Shown: in pieces, positions 7,168-16,311 of the stretch
How positions within the stretch are numbered: position 1 is the stretch's first letter
Layout of the letters: every line of letters starts with the position of its first letter
From: Streptomyces sp. NBC_01750
GTDB taxonomy: Bacteria; Actinomycetota; Actinomycetes; Streptomycetales; Streptomycetaceae
Direction: 5' to 3'
Assembly (NCBI RefSeq): GCF_035918095.1
Contig: NZ_CP109137.1
Coordinates: 6,636,001 to 6,700,000, forward strand
DNA length: 64,000 nt
Notes under the pieces: generated by a model
What the model was told of the DNA's origin: nothing
Seen by the model: the letters and a program-made list of their open reading frames with translations, nothing else
The model's database searches: none
Position numbers and translations under genes: made by a program

Positions 7168-9216
7168 GTGCCCAAACTGACCGACGTGCCCAAGCGGATC
7201 CTGATCGGGCGGGCGCTGCGAAGCGACCGACTGGGAGAAACGCTCCTCCCCAAGCGCATCGCGCTTCCCGTCTTCGCCTCCGACCCGCTGTCCTCGGTGG
7301 CGTACGCACCGGGCGAAGTTCTCCTGGTGCTCTCCATCGCGGGTGTGTCGGCCTACCACTTCAGCCCCTGGATCGCGGTCGCGGTCGTGGTGCTGATGTT
7401 CACCGTCGTCGCCTCCTACCGCCAGAACGTGCACGCCTACCCGAGCGGCGGCGGCGACTACGAGGTCGCCAACACCAACCTCGGGCCCAGGGCCGGCCTC
7501 ACCGTCGCCAGCGCCCTGCTGGTGGACTACGTCCTCACGGTCGCGGTCTCGATCGCCTCCGGAGTGGAGAACCTCGGCTCAGCGATCCCCTTCGTCGTCG
7601 AGCACAAGGTTTTCTGCGCCATCGCGATCATCATCCTGCTGACGCTGATGAACCTGCGCGGCGTGAAGGAGTCGGGCAAGCTCTTCGCCATCCCGACGTA
7701 CGTCTTCGTCGCCGGTGTCTTCATCATGATCGCCTGGGGCGCCTTCAAGGGCCTGGTGCTCGACGACACCATGAAGGCTCCCACGGCCGATTTCGAGATC
7801 AAGGCCGAGCACCAGGGGCTGGCCGGCTTCGCCCTCGTCTTCCTGCTGCTGCGGGCCTTCTCCTCCGGCTGTGCCGCGCTCACCGGCGTCGAGGCGATCA
7901 GCAACGGCGTGCCCGCCTTCCGCAAGCCGAAGAGCAAGAACGCCGCGACCACGCTGGCCCTGATGGGCGGTCTCGCCGTCACCATGTTCTGCGGCATCAT
8001 CGCCCTGGCCATGGCCACCGACGTGAAGATGGCCGAGCAGCCCGCGCAAGACCTGCTGAGCAACGGCAGTCCGGTCGGCGAGAGCTATGTCCAGAACCCG
8101 GTGATCTCGCAGGTCGCGGCCGCCGTCTTCGGCGACGGCACATTCTTCTTCGTGGTGCTCGCCGCGGCGACCGCGCTGGTCCTGTTCCTGGCCGCCAACA
8201 CCGCGTACAACGGCTTCCCGCTGCTCGGCTCGATCCTGGCCCAGGACCGCTATCTGCCGCGCCAGCTGCACACCCGCGGCGACCGGCTCGCCTTCTCCAA
8301 CGGCATCGTGCTGCTGGCGGGCGCTGCGGTACTCCTGATCTGGCTGTACGGCGCCGACTCGACCAAACTCATCCAGCTCTACATCGTCGGCGTCTTCGTC
8401 TCCTTCACGCTCAGCCAGACCGGCATGGTGCGGCACTGGAACCGCCATCTGAAGACCGAGAAGGACCAGGCCAAGCGCCGCCATATGATCCGCTCCCGCG
8501 CGATCAACACCTTCGGTGCCTTCTTCACCGGTCTGGTGCTGGTCGTCGTGCTCGCCACCAAGTTCACGCACGGCGCGTGGGTCGCACTGCTCGGCATGGT
8601 GATCTTCTACGGGACGATGACCGCGATCCGCAGGCACTACGACCGGGTCTCCGAGGAGATCGCGGCTGCGGAGGAGCGTCCCGACGACTATGTGCGCCCG
8701 TCGCGCGTGCACTCCATCGTCCTGGTCTCCAAGATCCACAAGCCGACCCTGCGCGCCCTCGCGTACGCCAAGCTGATGCGCTCCGACAAGCTCGAAGCCA
8801 TCAGCATCAGCGTCGACCCGGCGGAGACAAAGGCACTCAAGGACGAGTGGGAGCGGCGCGGCATCAATGTGCCGCTGAAGATCCTCGACTCGCCGTACCG
8901 CGAGATCACCCGGCCTGCCATCGAATACGTCAAGGGGCTGCGGCGCGAGAGCCCGCGGGACGTGGTCAGCGTGATCATTCCCGAGTATGTGGTGGGGCAC
9001 TGGTACGAGCACCTGCTGCACAACCAGAGCGCGCTGCGGCTGAAGGGCCGGCTGCTGTTCACGCCCGGGGTGATGGTGACCTCGGTGCCGTACCAGCTGG
9101 TGTCCTCGGAGGCCGCGAAGAAGCGGGCGAGGAAGCGCCAGGAGTGGAACGCGCCCGGTTCGGTACGGCGCGGGCCCGTGGACCAGCGGCCCAAGGAGCC
9201 CACCGGGAAGAGCTGA
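7168..9216 (+). CDS. APC-superfamily amino-acid/cation permease with cytoplasmic C-terminal domain
   Basis: 682 residues, GTG start. About 12 membrane helices occupy residues 35-480, after the APC signature FASDPLSSVAYAPGEVLLVL near the N-terminus; GVEAISNGVPAF is the typical helix-6 region. The C-terminal 170 residues are soluble and universal-stress-protein-like (IVLVSKIHKPTLRALAYAK, SISVDPAETKALKDEWERRG), an architecture typical of the large actinobacterial APC permeases near trkA genes. The substrate cannot be read from sequence; the context suggests potassium or amino-acid/osmolyte transport. It is divergent from the trkA pair, so promoters for both lie in 6983-7167. Confidence 0.85.
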   Translation: MPKLTDVPKRILIGRALRSDRLGETLLPKRIALPVFASDPLSSVAYAPGEVLLVLSIAGVSAYHFSPWIAVAVVVLMFTVVASYRQNVHAYPSGGGDYEVANTNLGPRAGLTVASALLVDYVLTVAVSIASGVENLGSAIPFVVEHKVFCAIAIIILLTLMNLRGVKESGKLFAIPTYVFVAGVFIMIAWGAFKGLVLDDTMKAPTADFEIKAEHQGLAGFALVFLLLRAFSSGCAALTGVEAISNGVPAFRKPKSKNAATTLALMGGLAVTMFCGIIALAMATDVKMAEQPAQDLLSNGSPVGESYVQNPVISQVAAAVFGDGTFFFVVLAAATALVLFLAANTAYNGFPLLGSILAQDRYLPRQLHTRGDRLAFSNGIVLLAGAAVLLIWLYGADSTKLIQLYIVGVFVSFTLSQTGMVRHWNRHLKTEKDQAKRRHMIRSRAINTFGAFFTGLVLVVVLATKFTHGAWVALLGMVIFYGTMTAIRRHYDRVSEEIAAAEERPDDYVRPSRVHSIVLVSKIHKPTLRALAYAKLMRSDKLEAISISVDPAETKALKDEWERRGINVPLKILDSPYREITRPAIEYVKGLRRESPRDVVSVIIPEYVVGHWYEHLLHNQSALRLKGRLLFTPGVMVTSVPYQLVSSEAAKKRARKRQEWNAPGSVRRGPVDQRPKEPTGKS

Positions 9217-9399
9217 GGCTCGCGCCCTCGCGCACTCGCGTCTTCGGGGACTTGCGTCGTCGACGTCCCTGGTCTTCGGGGTCGCACTGGAGCCGAGGTT
9301 TCCGCTCGAACGTTCGTGGCAAGCGGCCGGTCGACACCCACGTACAGTGGTGGGTTGTTGTCCGGCCGTTTTCCTTTGATCCTCTGGAGTCACCCCACC

Positions 9400-10728
9400 A
9401 TGCAGAACGCACCTGAGTCTTCGCTGGTCGGGGAGGAGTACGAGGTCGAGGTCGGGCCCGTCGCGCACGGCGGCCACTGCATCGCCCGCACCGAGGAGGG
9501 GCGGGTGCTGTTCGTACGGCACACGCTGCCCGGTGAGAAGATCGTGGCCCGTATCACCGAGGGCGAGGAGGACTCCCGCTTCCTCCGCGCCGACGCCGTC
9601 AAGATCCTCGAGGCGTCCAAGGACCGCGTCGAGGCGCCGTGCCCGTACTCCGGCCCCGGGAACTGCGGCGGCTGCGACTGGCAGCACGCCAAGCCGGGCG
9701 CCCAGCGTCGCCTCAAGGGCGAGGTGATCACCGAGCAGCTGCAGCGGCTCGCGGGCCTCACCCCTGAGGAGGCCGGCTGGGACGGCACGGTCATGCCCGC
9801 GGAGGGCGACAAGCTTCCGAAGGGCGAGGTGCCGGCCTGGCGCACGCGCGTGCAGTACGCGATCGACACGGAGGGCCGCGCGGGGCTGCGCAAGCACCGC
9901 TCGCACGATGTCCAGCCGATCGATCAGTGCATGATCGCCGCCCCGGGGGTCACCGAGCTCGGCATCGAGAAGCAGGACTGGGCCCAGATGGCCACGGTCG
10001 AGGCGATCGCGGCGACGGGATCCAGCGACCGCCAGGTCATTCTCACCCCGCTGCCCGGCGGCAGGCTGCCGCTGGTCGAGCTGGACAAGCCGGTCTCGGT
10101 GCTGCGCGTCGACGAGCGCGACGGTGGAGTGCACCGGGTGCACGGCCGCGCCTTCGTCCGGGAGCGCGCCGACGGGCGCACCTACCGCGTCGGCATGGGC
10201 GGCTTCTGGCAGGTACATCCGCAGGCCGCGGACACCCTGGTCAAGGCCGTGATGCAGGGGCTGATGCCGCGCAAGGGCGATACGGCGCTCGATCTGTACT
10301 GCGGCGTCGGCCTGTTCGCCGGTGCGATCGCCGAACGGGTCGGCGACAGCGGTGCGGTGCTCGGCATCGAGTCCACCAAGCGCGCCGTCGAGGACGCCCG
10401 GCACAACCTTCAGGATCTGGAGCGGGTACGGATCGAACACGGCAAGGTCGATCAGATCCTGCCGCGCACCGGCATCACCGAGGCGGACCTGATCGTCCTC
10501 GACCCGCCGCGCGCGGGGGCGGGCAAGCAGACGGTGAAGCGCCTGGCAGGCCTGGGTGCGCGGCGTATCGCGTACGTGGCCTGTGACCCGGCGGCGCTCG
10601 CGCGCGACCTGGCGTACTTCCGCGAGGGCGGCTACAAGCCGCGCACGCTGCGGGCGTTCGACCTTTTTCCGATGACGCATCACGTGGAGTGCGTGGCGAT
10701 TCTTGAGCCTGCGGACAAGGGCATCTGA
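9400..10728 (+). CDS. Class I SAM-dependent RNA (uracil-5) methyltransferase, RlmD/TrmA family
   Basis: 442 residues. An N-terminal TRAM domain (about 1-65, VGPVAHGGHCIAR and FVRHTLPGEKI) precedes an iron-sulfur cysteine motif CPYSGPGNCGGCDW (about 85-98), with a further Cys in DQCMIAAPG. The SAM-binding core has ALDLYCGVGLFAGAI, acidic IESTKRAVEDA, LDPPRAGAGK and the catalytic Cys in YVACDPAALARDL; the C-terminal catalytic Glu lies in HHVECVAIL. The family methylates C5 of specific uridines in rRNA or tRNA. The ATG at 9400 has GGAG upstream. It is monocistronic here, about 180 bases after the permease gene. Confidence 0.9.
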   Translation: MQNAPESSLVGEEYEVEVGPVAHGGHCIARTEEGRVLFVRHTLPGEKIVARITEGEEDSRFLRADAVKILEASKDRVEAPCPYSGPGNCGGCDWQHAKPGAQRRLKGEVITEQLQRLAGLTPEEAGWDGTVMPAEGDKLPKGEVPAWRTRVQYAIDTEGRAGLRKHRSHDVQPIDQCMIAAPGVTELGIEKQDWAQMATVEAIAATGSSDRQVILTPLPGGRLPLVELDKPVSVLRVDERDGGVHRVHGRAFVRERADGRTYRVGMGGFWQVHPQAADTLVKAVMQGLMPRKGDTALDLYCGVGLFAGAIAERVGDSGAVLGIESTKRAVEDARHNLQDLERVRIEHGKVDQILPRTGITEADLIVLDPPRAGAGKQTVKRLAGLGARRIAYVACDPAALARDLAYFREGGYKPRTLRAFDLFPMTHHVECVAILEPADKGI

Positions 10729-10837
10729 CGCGTAAATAGGTCCAGGGCAGGGACTGTTTGGGCAGGACTGGGTGCCGGTGGTCGTTGCGGCCGCCGGGCG
10801 CTTGGTCGTGGGTGGCTAGGCTGCGCCTTCGATCGGG

Positions 10838-13084
10838 TTGAGGGGCACCTTCACGCCGAAGGCTGACGAGGCCGCGGTCCACGTCTGCGACGAGGCGAAC
10901 CCCCTGAAGGAGGCGCTCATCGAGCTGGCGGGCCATCCGATCCTCGTCGCCCCGGCAGAGTCCGGTGACGCCATCGTCCGCCTGGCCGAGGAGAACGGAA
11001 TGAGGGCGCAGCGCACGTCGGCCACCCACGTCCAGGTGCGTCATCGAGACGGCGAGCCGATCACCCCGGCTGGGCACGCGACAGTGCTCGTCGAGGGAAG
11101 AGAGTGGCTGGTCACCGTGCTCGCACCCGCCATGGAACTAAAATCCGGGGTGTTCGTGCGCCGCAGTGAACGAGGTGTCCGTGCAGCGCTCGAACGGCTT
11201 CGCACCATCCGCGTCGTGCAGGCTGACGACGTGGAGATTGCCATCTCCGGGACACCGACCGAACCGTCGTCGACGACGCGTGCGCTGTCGCTGCCGGACG
11301 AAGAGCACCCCACGGTGGTCGTATGGAGGAGCGACGAGGGCTGGGACGAGCTGCAGACGGCGACACCCGCCGTCGCGCAGCTGCTGGGCAGGCCGTGGAT
11401 ACAGGACGCATTGAAACTGGTCCTGGTCAAACTCGAGCGGCACTTCAGTAGCCACAGTCCGACACACATCGACGACAGCACCCTCGCGACGGCGCTGGAC
11501 ACGACCGAGGCCAGGTCACCGAGATCAGGCACAATCTCACCAGCGACGTGCAGGACACAGTGAGAGCTCCGCCCGGTGCTGGCATGCCTCGCCGCCGACG
11601 ACTGGGACGAGGAGGCGGCCCATGTCCTCGGCCGGGCGGCCGGCGAACGCGAACTCGGCGAGATCATCGACCGGTACGCGCCCGGTCTGCCGGTGCCGTC
11701 GGTCGACTTGGTGGCCCTGGCCCGCTCTTCCACGACGCCTGCCGAACTCCGTGACGAACTGCGACTCGACTTCCGGCAGTTCAACGACGCGCTCGCCTCG
11801 CTCGGGCCCGGGTACTCCCCGTATTCCTACCCCGACTTGCACGAACAGGTCTTCGGCGACTTCGTGCGCGCCCGCTCCGAGGCTGTCCTCGACAGGCTCC
11901 GCGAGCGGTACGCCGTCGCCGCGCACCAGGGCGAGGACATCTCCGGCTACGCAGCGGCCCGCGGTCTCCACGACCTGCAGCCGGACCCCGACTGGCTTCC
12001 CCGGTTCATCACTCCGTCCGAAGAAGCGATGCGGAGCAGGGTGCAGGAGTGGCTGCGTGCCCACGGAGCCGACGACGACCTTGAGCGGCCCACAGGGCTT
12101 CAGCCCGTCGACCGGCTTCGCGCACTCAATGCTTCCGCGCTCGACGAGCTCGTGCCGACGCTGGTCCCCTTGGTGGCCGCATGGTGCCGTCGTCACGCCG
12201 TCCAGACACCCGCCGGATGGCACGGGGCGATGCTGCTGGAGTGCAGCCTCATCGACGGAACCGGACTGAGCGACCTGCTGCTGAGCGAGGAACAACTGCT
12301 CGACGCAGTGGGACGCGCCGTGGGGTGGCCTGTCGGAATGCCGCACGCCGCGGATCCTGCGCGACTGGGTCTCACTGACAAGGATCTTGCGCAGGCGGCG
12401 GCGCCGTCCCAGGCCCCCGGCGGTTCGATCGGCGCCGCCCCGCGCGCGATCACGATCGGAGACAACGAGGTCAGGGTAGGACGCGACCAGTTCTCCACCA
12501 TCGCGGACATCGCATCGAGGAGCATCGACGAATGCTTCCTCGCCCAGTCCGGCAGAGTGCGCCTCGACACCGTGGCTGGTTTGCCCCAACCGCGACGCAG
12601 AGGTGCTTCGCCCGCCAAGCCGCGCATCGTCGTCGCGAAGATGCCCCAGACCAACGAAGACCAGCGGTCCGCCATCGGCCTCGTCGGAGAAGTGGCCGCG
12701 CGCGCTTGGCTCCTGCGCCACTACACCGATGTGAGGTGGAGATCGGAGGTCGCCTCCCGATTGCAGGAGCGGGGTATCACTCCCACGGAGATCACCCCGG
12801 AAGGGCCGAGGAAGGCCGAGGGGGTCCACATCGGCACCATGTACCGCTTCAAGGGGCTGGAATACCAGCGAATGATCATCGCCGGGGTCTCCGAAGGTCT
12901 GGTGCCCCGCTCGTCGGTGGACAACTGGGAACGAACCGACAGTGCCCGCCACAAGCGGGAACTGCAGCGCGCCCGTTCGCTGCTCTTTGTCGCCGTGACG
13001 CGCGCCCGGGACGCTCTCGCAATCTCATGGAACGGCGAACCGAGCCGATTCCTCAAACCTCTCGGGACGACGGAGTCGATCTGA
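10838..13084 (+). pseudogene. Decayed chimera: DUF3883/sacsin-like C-terminus joined to UvrD helicase C-terminus
   Basis: One reading frame runs from about 10838 to 13084, broken by a TGA at 11561-11563. Between about 11508 and 11570 the neighbouring frame gives protein-like sequence (QVTEIRHNLTSDVQDTVRA) that rejoins the main frame at LRPVLACLAADDWDE, so two compensating frameshifts frame the stop. The first 600 residues resemble the C-terminal half of very large NTPase-like proteins ending in DUF3883 (AIGLVGEVAARAWLLRHY). At about 12740 the frame passes directly into helicase sequence: VHIGTMYRFKGLEYQ (motif V) and ARSLLFVAVTRARD (motif VI) of UvrD/Rep. No Walker A of the helicase and no N-terminal ATPase survive. 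I read it as a deletion that fused two neighbouring genes, probably of a former defence locus, followed by decay. Assignment of the first part is tentative. Confidence 0.6.
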
Positions 13085-13396
13085 CGCGCTTGCTGAGCGT
13101 GGGCGTCTCGGCACCATCTCGACGACCCATCAGGTCAATTGCGCCCGCGGCGGTCGTGGAGCCGGCGCACAAGGGACGGTTCATCAATCCGGTTGGGCGG
13201 GCCGTACTCGCGTTTGTGACCGAGCCGCCTGAACGATCTTCCGTCACGCTGGACTGCCTAACGCTGCAAGCCATCCGCGAGTAGGTCGGCCGACAGGTCC
13301 TCTGTTCCCCTGCACCCTGACGGCAGCCGTGTGCGGGTGGGCGAAAATCCGACATCGTACGTGTTGAGGGGGCCGGTCGGGGAGGATGGACCGACG
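13085..13396 (+). other. Intergenic region upstream of jetA
   Basis: 312 bases with no gene I can support. An open stretch ending at 13284 has no recognisable homology and may be more debris of the helicase. The jet operon promoter must lie here; GGGGAGGATGG at about 13380 gives the jetA ribosome site. Confidence 0.4.
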
Positions 13397-15067
13397 ATGA
13401 CAGCCCAGACTCCCGGCCAGAACTCGGCCGACTACGGTCCCTTCGCCCACCTCACCGTCCCCAACGCCGCCCTCTACCGGCAGGTGATGCGTGCGTTCCT
13501 TGCCGCCAAGGAGCGGTTCGCGGTGCATCTGCGGCCGGAGGACGTGTACGCCGCGCTGGACGCGGGGAGCCGGCCGGCCGACGTGGAGGCCGTAGCGAAG
13601 GCGCTGGACAGTCTTGTCGCCTGGGGGAATCTGCGGGCCGATCCGGACACCGCCCGGGTGACGGCGGTCGAGGACTTCTACCGGAAGCGGTTCATCTACC
13701 AGCTCACGCGGGCCGGTGAGGCGGCCGAGGCGGCGCTGGGGACGTACGACGAGGTGCTGGGACGGCGCGGCGAACTCCAGGCGGTCGCGCTGCACGACAT
13801 CGTCACGCAGCTGCGGGCTCTGCTGGTGATCGCGTCGGAGGACGAGCCCGACCCGGCCAAGGCATACGTCGCCCTGTCCGTGCTGACGGCGCGCTTCAGC
13901 GACCTCGCGGACAACGCCCGTGCCTTCATGGGGTCGCTCCAGCGCACCATCGACTTGCACGACATCGAGGTCGAGGCGTTCCTCGCGTACAAGGACCGGC
14001 TGATCCAGTACCTGGAGAGGTTCATCCAGGACCTCATTACGCTCGGCGGGCGGATCGCCCTGCTGATCGGGGAGTTGGAGGATCAGGGACGGGTCGGGCC
14101 GCTGCTGCGTCTGGCCGCCGCACGGGAGGCCACCGACGCCGCTCCCGAGGACGCCGAGCACGCGGAGGCGGCGGCGCATGAGAAGTGGGCCGCTCGGTGG
14201 TCCGGGCTCGCCCAGTGGTTTGTGTCGGCGGAGGGGCGTGAGTCGCAGGCCAGGCTGCTGCGCGGGCGGGCGCTCGGTTCGATTCCGCAACTGCTGTCCG
14301 TAGTACGGCAGTTGAACGAGCGACGGGCCGGGCGATCGGATCGCTCGGCCGACTTCCGCGCGCTGGCGCGCTGGTTCGCTCAGGCGCCCGACGACGCGGC
14401 GAGGCACCGGCTGTGGCGGGTGGCGTTCGGGCTGCACCCCTCCCGGCACCTCACCGTCGACGCCGACACCCTCACCGAACGGACGGCTGCGCCGGAACCG
14501 GCCTCGACCCCGTGGGGCGAGGCGCGACCGCTGCGGATCAGCCCCCAGCTGCGCCGTACCGGCAGCTACGAGCGGCGCGGCAAGCCGCGCAAGGTGGCCG
14601 ACCGGGGTGAGGCGAAGCGCAGGCTCGCCGAGATCGCCGCCCGGCAGGCGGAGCAGGCCGGCGCGGCACGGGACCGCCTGGCGACGGGCGGTCCGGTCCG
14701 GCTGTCCCGTCTGGGGGAACTCGACCCACTCGCCTTCCAGTTGTTCCTGCGTCTGCTCGGCGATGTGCTCTCCACCTGGCGGCCGGGCATGACGAGCACC
14801 GTGGCCACCAGCGGTGACGGCTCGATGGAGATCCGGCTGACCGCGCTCGACGACGGCTCGACGGCCGAAGTGCACACGCCGGACGGGGTGTTCAGCGGCC
14901 CCGACCATCTGATCGACATCGTCGACCTCACGGCGGCCGGGGAGCGCGGCGGGCCGTTCGCTGCCCCGGCCCTGCCGATTCCGCAGCCCGCGACCCTGTC
15001 CGTCCCACGGCAGGGCACCCCCCTCCGGCCCTCCCGGGCCACCCCACAGCTCACGGAGGACCGATGA
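13397..15067 (+). CDS. jetA: Wadjet JetA (DUF2397/TIGR02677), kleisin-like subunit
   Basis: 556 residues. The N-terminus has the DUF2397 signature: LTVPNAALYRQVMRAFLAA, then YAALDAG and VAWGNLRADPDTARV (a winged-helix-like region), then long alpha-helical segments. TIGR02677 proteins are the kleisin-like subunit (MksF analogue) of type I Wadjet, which clamps the JetC SMC heads. The N-terminal start at 13397 is set by the GGGGAGGATGG ribosome site and by the conserved alignment region beginning about residue 17. The stop overlaps the jetB ATG (ATGA). It is the first of four tightly coupled genes in the standard jetABCD order. Confidence 0.93.
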   Translation: MTAQTPGQNSADYGPFAHLTVPNAALYRQVMRAFLAAKERFAVHLRPEDVYAALDAGSRPADVEAVAKALDSLVAWGNLRADPDTARVTAVEDFYRKRFIYQLTRAGEAAEAALGTYDEVLGRRGELQAVALHDIVTQLRALLVIASEDEPDPAKAYVALSVLTARFSDLADNARAFMGSLQRTIDLHDIEVEAFLAYKDRLIQYLERFIQDLITLGGRIALLIGELEDQGRVGPLLRLAAAREATDAAPEDAEHAEAAAHEKWAARWSGLAQWFVSAEGRESQARLLRGRALGSIPQLLSVVRQLNERRAGRSDRSADFRALARWFAQAPDDAARHRLWRVAFGLHPSRHLTVDADTLTERTAAPEPASTPWGEARPLRISPQLRRTGSYERRGKPRKVADRGEAKRRLAEIAARQAEQAGAARDRLATGGPVRLSRLGELDPLAFQLFLRLLGDVLSTWRPGMTSTVATSGDGSMEIRLTALDDGSTAEVHTPDGVFSGPDHLIDIVDLTAAGERGGPFAAPALPIPQPATLSVPRQGTPLRPSRATPQLTEDR

Positions 15068-16311
15068 CCGGCCCCCTGACCGAGGTCCTGGACGGCCAGC
15101 GCGAGGCCGGCCTCCAACGGGCCGCGCGAGCCCTGCTGAAGGAGCCGCTGCTCACCGCCGACGGGCCGTACGCCGACGAGTTCCGGCTGGTGCGCCGACA
15201 CGCCGCCGAACTGGGGGAGTGGTTCGAGCGCAACGTCGGCTGGACGCTGCGCACGGACGCCGACGCCGCACGGCTGCGCAAGACGCCGGGCACCCTCACC
15301 AACGCCACGCACCCCGCACGCGAAGCCACCCGGACCGCCCTGCCCTTCACACGCCGCCGCTACGTCCTGCTCTGCCTGACGCTGGCCGCGCTGGAGCGGG
15401 GCGAGTCGCAGGTGGCACTCGGACGCCTCGCCGAACAGGTCGTTCTGGCCGCGGCCGATCCCGAACTCGTCGCCGCCGGGATCACGTTCACCCTCGAGCG
15501 GCGCGACGAGCGCCTCGACCTCGCAGCCGTCGTACGACTGCTGCTGCGGCTCGGTGTGCTGCGGCGGGTGGCCGGTGACGAGGAGGCATACGTCAGCGGA
15601 TCGGGGGACGTGCTGTACGACGTGCGGCGGCGCGTGCTGGCCGGGGTGCCGGCGTCCCTGCGTGGCCCCTCCATGATCGAGGCCGAGGGCTTCGAGGAAC
15701 GCCTGGTGGAGATGACGGCGCAGACCGCGCTCGACAGCGACGAGCTCAGGTTCCGCGCGATCCGCTGGAAGCTGACCCGCCGCCTCCTCGACGACCCGGT
15801 GCTCTACTACGACGACCTGACCGACGACGAACTGGCCTACCTCACCCGGCAGCGCGGATTCATCACCGCCCGCATCAGTGAACTGACCGGTCTGGTCGCG
15901 GAGGTCCGTGCCGAAGGCATCGCCATGGTCGATCCGATGGACGACCTGACGGACGTACGCATGCCGGAGCAGGGCACACATGGCCACATCACCCTGCTGC
16001 TGGCAGGACACCTGGCACGGGCCGACGGACCCGTCGAGCCGACGGAGCTGGCGTCCCGCGTACGAGAGCTGGCCGTGGAACACGGCGGCTTCTGGTCCAA
16101 GTCGGCGAGAGAGCCGGGAGCCGAGCCCGAACTCGTGGAGCAGGCCGTGACGAAGCTGGTGGCACTGGGACTCGCCGAGCGCACGGAGCGGGGCGTCGTG
16201 CCGCGACCGGCCCTCGCGCGGTACGCGGTCGGTGAGCCCGTCGTCAGGGAACCAGGACCAGCTCGCCATCCTGCCGCGCTGCCGGACACGACCATGAAGG
16301 ACGAAAGGTGA
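15064..16311 (+). CDS. jetB: Wadjet JetB (DUF2398/TIGR02678)
   Basis: 415 residues, ATG overlapping the jetA stop. Typical TIGR02678 features: an early FRLVRRHAAELGEWFERNVGW block, TALPFTRRRYVLLCLTLAALERG, LERRDERLDLAAVVRLLLRLGVL (winged-helix) and DDPVLYYDDLTDDELAYL. JetB is the MksE-like subunit that binds the kleisin JetA in the SMC complex. The stop overlaps the jetC GTG (GTGA). About 30 C-terminal residues are proline/alanine-rich and probably disordered. Confidence 0.92.
   Translation: MTGPLTEVLDGQREAGLQRAARALLKEPLLTADGPYADEFRLVRRHAAELGEWFERNVGWTLRTDADAARLRKTPGTLTNATHPAREATRTALPFTRRRYVLLCLTLAALERGESQVALGRLAEQVVLAAADPELVAAGITFTLERRDERLDLAAVVRLLLRLGVLRRVAGDEEAYVSGSGDVLYDVRRRVLAGVPASLRGPSMIEAEGFEERLVEMTAQTALDSDELRFRAIRWKLTRRLLDDPVLYYDDLTDDELAYLTRQRGFITARISELTGLVAEVRAEGIAMVDPMDDLTDVRMPEQGTHGHITLLLAGHLARADGPVEPTELASRVRELAVEHGGFWSKSAREPGAEPELVEQAVTKLVALGLAERTERGVVPRPALARYAVGEPVVREPGPARHPAALPDTTMKDER

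Noticed and set aside
7579..10683. Very long open frame on the minus strand across the permease and methyltransferase genes
   Set aside because: Antisense shadow of GC-rich codons: Arg/Gly/Asp/His-rich composition, no domains, and both plus-strand genes are clearly real.
12738..13084. A functional UvrD helicase
   Set aside because: Only motifs V and VI are present; Walker A, motifs II to IV and the N-terminal domains are missing.
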